Assembly (NCBI GenBank): GCA_045113275.1
Contig: JBGUIU010000300.1
Location: forward strand, 1 to 64,000
Direction of reading: 5' to 3'
DNA from: UBA1181 sp045113275
GTDB lineage: Bacteria > Bacteroidota > Bacteroidia > Bacteroidales > Paludibacteraceae
Length of the DNA stretch: 64,000 nt
Shown: positions 17,067 through 23,489 of the stretch, one piece after another
Layout of the letters: each line of letters begins with the position of its first letter
Position numbering within the stretch: the first letter of the stretch is position 1
Position numbers and translations under genes: made by a program
The notes under the pieces: model-generated
Seen by the model: only the letters and a program-made list of their open reading frames with translations
Databases searched by the model: none
Told to the model about the DNA's origin: nothing

Positions 17067-18284
17067 TTAGATTTTTCTGACAATAAGACAACTGTTTGTT
17101 CCTCCGAAACCAAATGAGTTGGAAAGGAAGGTGTCGATTTTTTTCTCGGTTGGCTGGGTGATAAGGTTGATAGAGGCTGTCTCTTCATCACCTTCTTCAA
17201 AGTTGATGTTAGGGGCGATGAATTGATTGTTCATCATCAAAAGAGAATAGATGATTTCACTGGCACCTGCCATCCAACACTCATGTCCGGTCATGGATTT
17301 CGTGGAACTGACGGGCACGTCACCTAAAAGATCATGGATAACCTTAGCTTCGGCCGCATCGCCGAGAATCGTTGAGGTGGCATGTGCATTAACATAATCA
17401 ATGTCGGATGCAGCAATACCTGCATTATGTAGTGCGTTTTGAATAGCTTTTTTATATCCATCGTATGATGGAGTGGCCAATGAACCACCACTGGAGGAAA
17501 AACCATAGCCTATTATCTCACCGTAGATCGGAGCCTTTCGCCTCATTGCATGTTCATATTCTTCTAGGATGACAGTGGCAGCACCTCCACTGGGAACCAG
17601 ACCATCTCGGTTCTTGTCGAATGGGCGACAGGCTTTTGTCGGATCATCCACACGTTTTGAGAAAGCACCGATGGCATCAAAACTGGCCATGCTGAAGGTG
17701 TTGACTTCTTGTGCGCCCCCACATACGATTATGTCTTGCCAGCCTTGTTTGATAAGAGCCATGCCTAACCCTATTGTATGAGAACTACTGGCGCAAGCGG
17801 CACTTACGCTGAGGCTGATTCCCTGTAGATTAAAAATAGAAGACAGGTTCATGGTGATGTTTGAGTTCATGGTTTTGAAGACAGCACTTTGACCCATCAT
17901 CATTGTATCTTTACTTTTGCAAGCCTCCTCGTGCGCCTCTATTATGGCTTTGGTGGAGGAGTCGTTACCAAATAAGATACCGATAGTATTATCTTGTGTA
18001 TTCTCAAGAGATAGGTTGGCTTTGTTCAAAGCCTCGAGCGTAGATATATATGCATATTCAGCCTCCTCAGAAAGGTAAATTCGTTGTTTGCGGTTGAGGT
18101 ATGGTTTTAGATCAGGTTGGCGCACGATTCCAGTTAAGATGGAAGAATAACCATAGTCTGTTCGGGTTGGGTCTATACCTATCCCAGAGTGACCGGTTCG
18201 TAGAGAATCCAGCACTTCTTTTTCGTTCTGACCTATAGATGAATAAATTCCGAATCCTGTTATTACTACCTTTCTGTTTTCCAC
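17067..18284 (-). CDS. Beta-ketoacyl-ACP synthase (FabB-like)
   Basis: About 405 residues with a complete triad: Cys in SAACASSSHTIG, His in NAHATSTILGD and His in KSMTGHECWMAGASE; HATST and GHE are typical of KAS I. Standard landmarks VVITGFGIYSSIG and SFGFGGTNSCLIV frame the protein. The frame is open from an ATG at 18356, but that adds 24 residues without family similarity and overlaps the upstream gene by 59 bases; the GTG at 18284, 13 bases after the upstream stop, gives the usual start just before RKVVITGFG and is preferred. It is the first biosynthetic enzyme gene of the operon. Confidence 0.9.
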   Translation of the reverse strand: MENRKVVITGFGIYSSIGQNEKEVLDSLRTGHSGIGIDPTRTDYGYSSILTGIVRQPDLKPYLNRKQRIYLSEEAEYAYISTLEALNKANLSLENTQDNTIGILFGNDSSTKAIIEAHEEACKSKDTMMMGQSAVFKTMNSNITMNLSSIFNLQGISLSVSAACASSSHTIGLGMALIKQGWQDIIVCGGAQEVNTFSMASFDAIGAFSKRVDDPTKACRPFDKNRDGLVPSGGAATVILEEYEHAMRRKAPIYGEIIGYGFSSSGGSLATPSYDGYKKAIQNALHNAGIAASDIDYVNAHATSTILGDAAEAKVIHDLLGDVPVSSTKSMTGHECWMAGASEIIYSLLMMNNQFIAPNINFEEGDEETASINLITQPTEKKIDTFLSNSFGFGGTNSCLIVRKI

Positions 18285-18297
18285 TCTCTGTATGAAT

Positions 18298-18765
18298 TTA
18301 TATGTTTTCGTCGTTGTCTTCCAATAAATCTTTACACTCTTTGAATGCCCGTTCAAGATGATTCATCTCTTTAGAGAGGAAGGTGTAGAAATCGTTCCAT
18401 TGTTCTTTCTTGTGGATGTTCAATCCTTTTTGAACTTTGTAGATCCTGGAGACCATTTCACCCGTTTCTTTTTCGAAGTTAAGTTCCCAAATAGCGTCTC
18501 CGAAGTATTGGTCGAAGACGACTTTGTATTTTTCAAGCGTTGCCAGCATGTTCAGTCTCTTATCTTCGTTTTTATGGTTGAATTCCAGAATGACGTATGC
18601 ACCTTCACGTGTGGCATCGAACTTCAATTCGACACCTTTTATCTTTGTGTTATAAAGGATCCATTTTTTCTTTCTGTATTTGAAACGTGGCAGATTTTCA
18701 CAAAACGCGTTAAATCCGTTCCAAAAATCTTTTTTTAGCTGTTTGGACTCTTCTCGTGTGTACAT
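18298..18765 (-). CDS. DUF4268-like protein, first gene of the pigment operon
   Basis: 155 residues, soluble, charged, without signal peptide. KKDFWNGFNAFCENLPRFKYRKKKWILYNTKIKGVELKFDATREGAYV and the following alpha/beta pattern resemble the DUF4268 family found in Bacteroidota, sometimes in nuclease-like contexts; function unknown. As it is co-oriented with, and 13 bases before, the first ketosynthase gene, it is carried on the same transcript, but its operon position may be incidental because relatives of this protein also occur without pigment genes. A Bacteroidota-type promoter lies just upstream (18783-18790). Confidence 0.6.
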   Translation of the reverse strand: MYTREESKQLKKDFWNGFNAFCENLPRFKYRKKKWILYNTKIKGVELKFDATREGAYVILEFNHKNEDKRLNMLATLEKYKVVFDQYFGDAIWELNFEKETGEMVSRIYKVQKGLNIHKKEQWNDFYTFLSKEMNHLERAFKECKDLLEDNDENI

Positions 18766-18782
18766 GTTCCTTATTTTTTGTA

Positions 18783-18812
18783 CAAAGGTAATTTATTTTG
18801 TTGATTTAAAAC
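18783..18812 (-). promoter_or_regulatory. Probable promoter of the aryl-polyene-type operon
   Basis: On the minus strand TACCTTTG (18790-18783) fits the TAnnTTTG -7 element of Bacteroidota sigma-70 promoters; an approximate -33 element (TTCG-like, near 18809-18812) lies about 20 bases upstream. The predicted transcript starts about ten bases before the ATG at 18765. It is divergent from the FKBP promoter in the same 105-base gap. Motif match only. Confidence 0.5.
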
Positions 18813-18817
18813 GAAAT

Positions 18818-18851
18818 TTTGTGGGTTATACGATAAAATCTTTTAAATTTG
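18818..18851 (+). promoter_or_regulatory. Probable promoter of the FKBP operon
   Basis: TTTG at 18818-18821 and TAAATTTG at 18844-18851, 22 bases apart, match the Bacteroidota -33/-7 consensus, about 20 bases before the first FKBP start codon. It would drive the three tandem isomerase genes up to the terminator at 21005-21036. Confidence 0.6.
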
Positions 18852-18870
18852 TGGCGTTAAAAATAGAAAA

Positions 18871-19458
18871 ATGGATAAAATTAGTTACGCATTAGGCCTT
18901 TCAATGGCCGCAAATCTTAAATCATCAGGTTTTAAGAGTGTGAATTTGGATAGATTCATGAAGGGTATGAACGATGCATTTTCTGGCACATCTCAGGAAA
19001 TGAGTATTGAAGAAGCAAAGAGAGTTCTCAGCGAGCATTTTGATAAGATGCAAAAAGAGGCTGATGAACACAATAAGAAAGCCGGTGAGGAGTTCTTAAA
19101 AGAGAATGCAAAGAGACCTGGTGTTGTTACAACAGCAAGTGGATTGCAGTATGAGATTTTGAAAGAAGGAAATGGCGCTAAGCCAGGAGCCACAGATACA
19201 GTTCGTTGTCATTACGAAGGAAGATTGATCGATGGAAACGTGTTTGATAGTTCTTTTAAAAGAAACAAACCAGCAGATTTCCCAGTTAATCAAGTGATCG
19301 CAGGATGGGTTGAGGCATTACAATTGATGCCAGTAGGTTCTAAATGGAGATTGTTCATCCCTTCAGAATTAGGGTATGGAGAACACGGAGCAGGTGATGT
19401 GATCGGTCCTAATATGGCATTAATTTTTGATGTCGAGTTAATTGAAATTCTAAAATAA
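18871..19458 (+). CDS. FKBP-type peptidyl-prolyl cis-trans isomerase, cytoplasmic (FklB-like)
   Basis: 195 residues. Residues 1-85 are the helical FKBP_N dimerisation domain (MDKISYALGLSMAANL and a Lys/Glu-rich helix), followed by the FKBP domain starting at VTTASGLQYEILKEG, with VRCHYEGRLIDGNVFDSSF, VIAGWVEALQLMPVGSKWRLFIPSELGYGEHG and FDVELIEI. There is no signal peptide, so it should be cytoplasmic, unlike the two paralogues that follow. It catalyses Xaa-Pro isomerisation and probably acts as a folding helper. Twelve bases separate it from the next gene; the three are one transcription unit. Confidence 0.95.
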   Translation: MDKISYALGLSMAANLKSSGFKSVNLDRFMKGMNDAFSGTSQEMSIEEAKRVLSEHFDKMQKEADEHNKKAGEEFLKENAKRPGVVTTASGLQYEILKEGNGAKPGATDTVRCHYEGRLIDGNVFDSSFKRNKPADFPVNQVIAGWVEALQLMPVGSKWRLFIPSELGYGEHGAGDVIGPNMALIFDVELIEILK

Positions 19459-19470
19459 TTATAGGATAAT

Positions 19471-20229
19471 ATGAAAAAAATCGGATTTTTTTTATTGTCT
19501 GTTCTTGTCTCAATCTCATCGGTTGATGCAAAACCTAAGAAAACAGTGTTATCTACTCCGAAGGATTCGGCAACGTATGCAATGGGTGTCGAATTTGCTC
19601 GTAGTGTGAAGGATAATTGTACCCATTTGCCTGGAGGACCATTCGATGAAGCTATCTTAGAAGAGGCTTTCTTGAAGTTTTTCCATAATGATACTGCTTC
19701 GTTGTTGATCAAACAAGATAAAACAACTGAGATTGTACAGGCTTATTTGCGTAAGGCGCAGGAGTTGGCAGTAGAAAAAGCAAAGGCTGAAGGAATCGCA
19801 TTCCTCCAAAACAATAAAAAGAATCCGAAGGTGAAAGAGACTGCAAGCGGATTGCAGTATGAGGTGTTGAAGGAAGGAACGGGTGTAAAACCCTCTGCAG
19901 CGGATAAGGTGAAAGTACATTATCATGGTACGCTGATTGATGGTACAGTATTTGATAGCTCAGTAGAGCGCGGTGAACCGATTGTATTCGAATTGAATAA
20001 GGTCATCCCAGGATGGACAGAGGGATTGCAATTGATGAAAGTGGGTTCTAAATACAGATTGTATATCCCATCAGAGTTAGGATATGGCGACCGTCAGGCA
20101 GGTAAAATTCCTCCATATTCAGTTTTGATTTTTGATGTTGAATTGTTGGATGTGGCTAAAGCAGCCATGCAACCACAATCAAATGGAGCTAAATATCAGT
20201 TCCCAGCATATCAACGAGTAGAAAGATAA
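19471..20229 (+). CDS. FKBP-type peptidyl-prolyl cis-trans isomerase, periplasmic (FkpA-like)
   Basis: 252 residues. A signal peptide (IGFFLLSVLVSISSVDA, cleavage near residue 21, no lipobox Cys) predicts a soluble periplasmic protein. The FKBP_N dimerisation region spans about 25-115 and the FKBP domain about 120-228 (ETASGLQYEVLKEG, VKVHYHGTLIDGTVFDSSVERG, IPGWTEGLQLMKVGSKYRLY, ELGYGDRQAG). A 20-residue tail after the domain (AAMQPQSNGAKYQFPAYQRVE) is not part of the family core. It is a close paralogue of its neighbours and lies 25 bases before the third copy. Confidence 0.95.
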   Translation: MKKIGFFLLSVLVSISSVDAKPKKTVLSTPKDSATYAMGVEFARSVKDNCTHLPGGPFDEAILEEAFLKFFHNDTASLLIKQDKTTEIVQAYLRKAQELAVEKAKAEGIAFLQNNKKNPKVKETASGLQYEVLKEGTGVKPSAADKVKVHYHGTLIDGTVFDSSVERGEPIVFELNKVIPGWTEGLQLMKVGSKYRLYIPSELGYGDRQAGKIPPYSVLIFDVELLDVAKAAMQPQSNGAKYQFPAYQRVER

Positions 20230-20254
20230 TTAATCATAATAGTTAAATAAAAAA

Positions 20255-20989
20255 ATGAAGAATTTATTCATTACAGCAGGTGCTGTGTTGGCAGCTGCTA
20301 TCATGTTCTCTTCTTGTAATGAGGCAAAAAAAGAGATTAAATTGAGTTCTAAGATGGACTCTGCAAGTTATGCATTAGGAATGAACCAAGGTTCAATGTT
20401 GGCTTCTCAGTTGAAAACATTGCCAGGTGACTCTGTAAACAAGAAAGTGTTCTTGGATGCTTTCTCAAAGGCATTGATGGAAGACAGCATCAATTTGAAG
20501 TTCAATCAAGATACATGCGTAAAAGTGCTACAAGCTTATTTCTCTGAGTTGGATCGTTTGCAACAAATAAAGATGCAAGAAGAAGCATTACAGAACAAAA
20601 TAGCTTCAGATAGCGCATTGAATGCAAATAAAGCAAAAGACGGTGTTATGGTAACAGCAAGTGGTTTGCAATATCGTGTTATTACAGAGGGAACAGGAAA
20701 GAAACCTAAAGAGACAGATGTTGTAAAGGTGAACTATAAAGGTACATTAGTAGATGGAACCGTATTCGATTCAAGTGATATGCACGGACAACCAGCAGTA
20801 TTTGGTTTGCAAGGTGTTATTCCAGGATGGACAGAAGGTTTGCAGTTGATGTCTGTTGGTTCAAAATATGAGTTCTTGATCCCTTCAGAATTGGCTTATG
20901 GCAGTAGAGGAACACAAGGAATTAAACCAAATTCTGCATTGTTCTTTGAGGTTGAATTGTTGGAGATCATGCCAGAAAAGAAAAAATAA
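20255..20989 (+). CDS. FKBP-type peptidyl-prolyl cis-trans isomerase, lipoprotein
   Basis: 244 residues. The signal peptide ends with a lipobox (IMFSSC, Cys about residue 22), so the protein is predicted to be lipid-anchored. FKBP_N helices cover about 30-125; the isomerase domain runs from VTASGLQYRVITEG to FFEVELLEI, with VDGTVFDSSDMHG and IPGWTEGLQLMSVGSKYEF. It is the last gene before a strong hairpin terminator. With the cytoplasmic and soluble periplasmic copies it completes a set of three differently located isomerases made from one operon. Confidence 0.95.
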   Translation: MKNLFITAGAVLAAAIMFSSCNEAKKEIKLSSKMDSASYALGMNQGSMLASQLKTLPGDSVNKKVFLDAFSKALMEDSINLKFNQDTCVKVLQAYFSELDRLQQIKMQEEALQNKIASDSALNANKAKDGVMVTASGLQYRVITEGTGKKPKETDVVKVNYKGTLVDGTVFDSSDMHGQPAVFGLQGVIPGWTEGLQLMSVGSKYEFLIPSELAYGSRGTQGIKPNSALFFEVELLEIMPEKKK

Positions 20990-21004
20990 TAAATCTTTAT
21001 GAAT

Positions 21005-21036
21005 AGAGTGCCACGCTTCACTGTGTGGCACTCTTT
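21005..21036 (+). terminator. Intrinsic terminator after the FKBP operon
   Basis: A perfect 10-bp stem, AGAGTGCCAC (21005-21014) with GTGGCACTCT (21025-21034), loop of ten bases, followed by a short T run. It ends the three-gene FKBP unit. Confidence 0.85.
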
Positions 21037-21048
21037 GTCACTATATTA

Positions 21049-21081
21049 TTGGCAAAGAATCAAAAAATTAGTTTATCTTTG
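21049..21081 (+). promoter_or_regulatory. Probable promoter of the Lrp/AsnC regulator gene
   Basis: TTGG at 21049-21052 and TATCTTTG at 21074-21081 resemble the Bacteroidota -33/-7 elements (spacing about 22), 26 bases before the start codon. Confidence 0.55.
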
Positions 21082-21106
21082 TAACCCGAAATAACAAGAG
21101 CGTATT

Positions 21107-21565
21107 ATGGATAAGATAGATGATTTGGATAAGGATATCCTTATGATTATTACAAGAAATGCCCGTATCCCGTTCAAGGATGTGGCAAGTGAGTGTGGCG
21201 TGTCAAGAGCAGCTATTCACCAACGTGTACAACACATGTTTGACTTGGGTGTGATTATAGGTTCTGGTTATCATGTCAACCCTAAAATCTTAGGATATCA
21301 AACTTGTACTTATATTGGCATAAAGTTGGAAAAAGGTTCTATGTATTCTGAGGTAGTACCAGAATTCGAAAAGATACCAGAGATTGTAGAGTGCCATTTT
21401 ACTACAGGTCCTTATACAATGATGATAAAACTGTATGCTCGTGATAATGAGCATCTGATGCAACTGTTAAACGGGAAGATACAAAGTATCAAAGGCGTTT
21501 CTGCAACAGAGACATTGATCTGTTTGGAACAGAGAATCAAACGTGAATTGCCTATTTCATTGTGA
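21107..21565 (+). CDS. Lrp/AsnC family transcriptional regulator
   Basis: 152 residues: N-terminal winged helix-turn-helix (DDLDKDILMIITRNARIPFKDVASECGVSRAAIHQRVQHM, about 4-45) and a C-terminal RAM/AsnC ligand-binding domain (about 65-145, with TYIGIKLEKG, VECHFTTGPYTMMIKLYA). These proteins form oligomeric DNA-binding discs that sense amino acids or related small molecules. It is transcribed alone from its own promoter and sits between the FKBP terminator and the rimP promoter. Target genes are unknown. Confidence 0.93.
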   Translation: MDKIDDLDKDILMIITRNARIPFKDVASECGVSRAAIHQRVQHMFDLGVIIGSGYHVNPKILGYQTCTYIGIKLEKGSMYSEVVPEFEKIPEIVECHFTTGPYTMMIKLYARDNEHLMQLLNGKIQSIKGVSATETLICLEQRIKRELPISL

Positions 21566-21594
21566 TGCATTAAGAAAATATTTTCGTTAATTGT

Positions 21595-21624
21595 TTTGTA
21601 TTAAGGGAAAAAAGTGTAATTTTG
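21595..21624 (+). promoter_or_regulatory. Promoter of rimP-nusA-infB
   Basis: TTTG at 21595-21598 and TAATTTTG at 21617-21624 (18 bases apart) fit the Bacteroidota consensus well. Transcription would begin near 21630, giving a leader of roughly 55 bases that contains the hairpin at 21651-21674. Confidence 0.65.
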
Positions 21625-21632
21625 CACACAAG

Positions 21633-21662
21633 ATGAATAAGAATAGAAGAGGGGACTATTAA
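21633..21662 (+). other. Possible 9-codon leader peptide ORF before rimP
   Basis: ATG at 21633 opens a short frame MNKNRRGDY ending with TAA at 21660-21662. It begins within a few bases of the predicted transcript start, and its last codons cover the 5' arm of the terminator hairpin. This geometry would allow translation to block the hairpin. No ribosome-binding site is visible and a frame this short can occur by chance. Confidence 0.3.
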
Positions 21663-21674
21663 GTCCCCCTTTTT
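21651..21674 (+). terminator. Terminator-like hairpin in the rimP leader (attenuator candidate)
   Basis: GGGGACT (21651-21657) pairs with AGTCCCC (21662-21668), with a four-base loop and CTTTTT immediately after. Because it lies between the rimP promoter and rimP, it is better read as a leader attenuator than as the terminator of the Lrp gene, though it would also stop read-through from there. Confidence 0.6.
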
Positions 21675-21684
21675 ATTGTCTAAA

Positions 21685-22161
21685 ATGAAGCTTATGATAG
21701 AGGAAAGTAAAATACGTGAAATTGTAGAGGAATATCTTCGCGGGTCTTCTTTTTTTGTTGTAGATATCGCGGTTGATAAAAACAATTCCATCGTGGTTGA
21801 AGTGGATTCAGATGAGAGTGTTCCGTTGGACTATTGCGTGGAGTTGTCAAAATACATTGAGTCAAAGTTGGACCGTGATGTAGAAGATTTCGATTTGGAA
21901 GTGGGGTCTGCTGGCTTAACCTCTCCGTTCAAGGTTTTACGTCAATATCAAAAATATGAAGGGTCGGAGGTTGAAGTTCAAGTGAAAAACGGACCAAAAC
22001 ACGTGGGTGTATTAGTGAATGTGTCGGATTCGTCGTTTGGACTTGAGGTGACAAAGATGGTGAAGAAAGAAGGAGAGAAGAAAAAAGTTGCCGAGACAGA
22101 GACTCTGACATTTACGTATGAACAAATAAAATATACAAAATATTCAATAACTTTTAAATGA
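21685..22161 (+). CDS. rimP: Ribosome maturation factor RimP
   Basis: 158 residues from the ATG at 21685 (a TTG at 21676 and ATG at 21694 are alternatives). The N-terminal domain has GSSFFVVDIAVDKNNSIVVEVDS and ELSKYIESKLDRDVEDFDLEVGSAGLTSPF, the RimP signature; the C-terminal SH3-like domain follows (about 90-158). RimP assists maturation of the 30S subunit. The gene precedes nusA by one base and infB after it, the classic rimP-nusA-infB order. A promoter and a terminator-like leader hairpin lie directly upstream. Confidence 0.92.
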   Translation: MKLMIEESKIREIVEEYLRGSSFFVVDIAVDKNNSIVVEVDSDESVPLDYCVELSKYIESKLDRDVEDFDLEVGSAGLTSPFKVLRQYQKYEGSEVEVQVKNGPKHVGVLVNVSDSSFGLEVTKMVKKEGEKKKVAETETLTFTYEQIKYTKYSITFK

Positions 22162-22162
22162 C

Positions 22163-23467
22163 ATGGCAAAGCAAGAAGCAGTTAGTTTGAGTGACACTTT
22201 TGCAGAGTTCAAAGAATTGAAGAACATTGACAGAAGTACAATGGTGAGCGTTTTGGAAGACTCATTTCGTAGCGTTATTTCCAAAATGTTTGGTACAGAC
22301 GAGAATTATGATGTGATCATCAATCCAGATAAAGGTGATTTCGAGATATACAGAAATCGTAAGGTTGTAAAAGATGAAGATTTGGAAGATCCTAATACTG
22401 AGATTTCATTATCGGATGCCAAAAGCATGGGTGACGATTTCTCATTAGGAGAGGATGTAACAGACAAGGTTGATTTTGCTTCATTTGGTCGCCGTGCCAT
22501 TTTGAACTTGAGACAAACATTGGCATCCAAGATCTTGGATTTACAGAAGGATTCATTATATAACAAGTACAAAGAGAAAGTAGGTACTATTGTTGTAGGT
22601 GAAGTGTACCAAGTATGGAAAAAGGAGATCTTGTTATTGGATGATGAAGGAAATGAAATGTTGCTTCCTAAGCAGGAACAGATTCCTTCTGATTTCTATC
22701 GTAAAGGAGAAACAGTACGTGCCGTTGTGGCAAAAGTAGATAACAAGAACAATAATCCAAAGATCATCTTGTCAAGAACATCACCTTTGTTCTTGCAACG
22801 ATTGTTCGAATTGGAAGTTCCTGAAATCAATGATGGTTTGATTACAATTCGTCGCATTGCTCGAATCCCAGGTGAGCGTGCTAAAGTGGCTGTGGAGTCG
22901 TATGATGATCGTATTGATCCAGTAGGAGCTTGTGTGGGTATGAAGGGATCTCGTATCCATGGTATTGTTAGAGAATTAAGAAATGAAAATATTGATGTGA
23001 TTAATTTTACCAACAATCCTTCTTTGTTGATTTCAAGAGCATTAAGTCCTGCTCGTATCTCATCTATCCATGTGATGGAAGAGCATAAGAGAGCTGAGGT
23101 CTTCTTGAGACCAGAAGAGGTTTCCCTTGCTATTGGTAAAAATGGTATGAACATACGTTTGGCTGGTATGCTTACAGAATATCAGATAGAGGTGTTCCGT
23201 GATGTGGATGATGCTATCGACACAGAGGATATCTTCTTGAATGAGTTCTTGGATGAGATTGAGCCATGGGTAATTGATACTTTAAAGGGTATCGGTTGCG
23301 ATACAGCTAAACAGGTACTGAGCATTCCTCGTGATGAGTTGATTAAGAAAACTGATTTGGAAGAGGAGACTATCGACGAAGTATTGCGTATTTTGAGTTC
23401 TGAGTTTGAAGATGTTCCAATGGATGGTGCAGAGGATTCTACGGATGAACAGAGTGCGCAAGAGTAA
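22163..23467 (+). CDS. nusA: Transcription termination/antitermination protein NusA
   Basis: 434 residues. NusA N-terminal domain (about 1-125, MVSVLEDSFRSVISKMFG), S1 domain (about 130-200, GTIVVGEVYQVWKKEILLLDDEGNEMLL), two KH domains (about 230-350; GACVGMKGSRIHGIVRELRNENIDVI and RPEEVSLAIGKNGMNIRLA), and a short helical C-terminus ending in an acidic tail (DGAEDSTDEQSAQE). It binds RNA polymerase and modulates pausing and termination. It follows rimP by one base and precedes infB by 22 bases. Confidence 0.96.
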   Translation: MAKQEAVSLSDTFAEFKELKNIDRSTMVSVLEDSFRSVISKMFGTDENYDVIINPDKGDFEIYRNRKVVKDEDLEDPNTEISLSDAKSMGDDFSLGEDVTDKVDFASFGRRAILNLRQTLASKILDLQKDSLYNKYKEKVGTIVVGEVYQVWKKEILLLDDEGNEMLLPKQEQIPSDFYRKGETVRAVVAKVDNKNNNPKIILSRTSPLFLQRLFELEVPEINDGLITIRRIARIPGERAKVAVESYDDRIDPVGACVGMKGSRIHGIVRELRNENIDVINFTNNPSLLISRALSPARISSIHVMEEHKRAEVFLRPEEVSLAIGKNGMNIRLAGMLTEYQIEVFRDVDDAIDTEDIFLNEFLDEIEPWVIDTLKGIGCDTAKQVLSIPRDELIKKTDLEEETIDEVLRILSSEFEDVPMDGAEDSTDEQSAQE

Positions 23468-23489
23468 AATTTAACAACCCAAAAAAAAT

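Noticed and set aside
21651..21674. Hairpin as plain terminator of the Lrp/AsnC gene
   Set aside because: A good promoter lies between the Lrp gene and the hairpin, so it belongs to the rimP leader, though it would also stop read-through.
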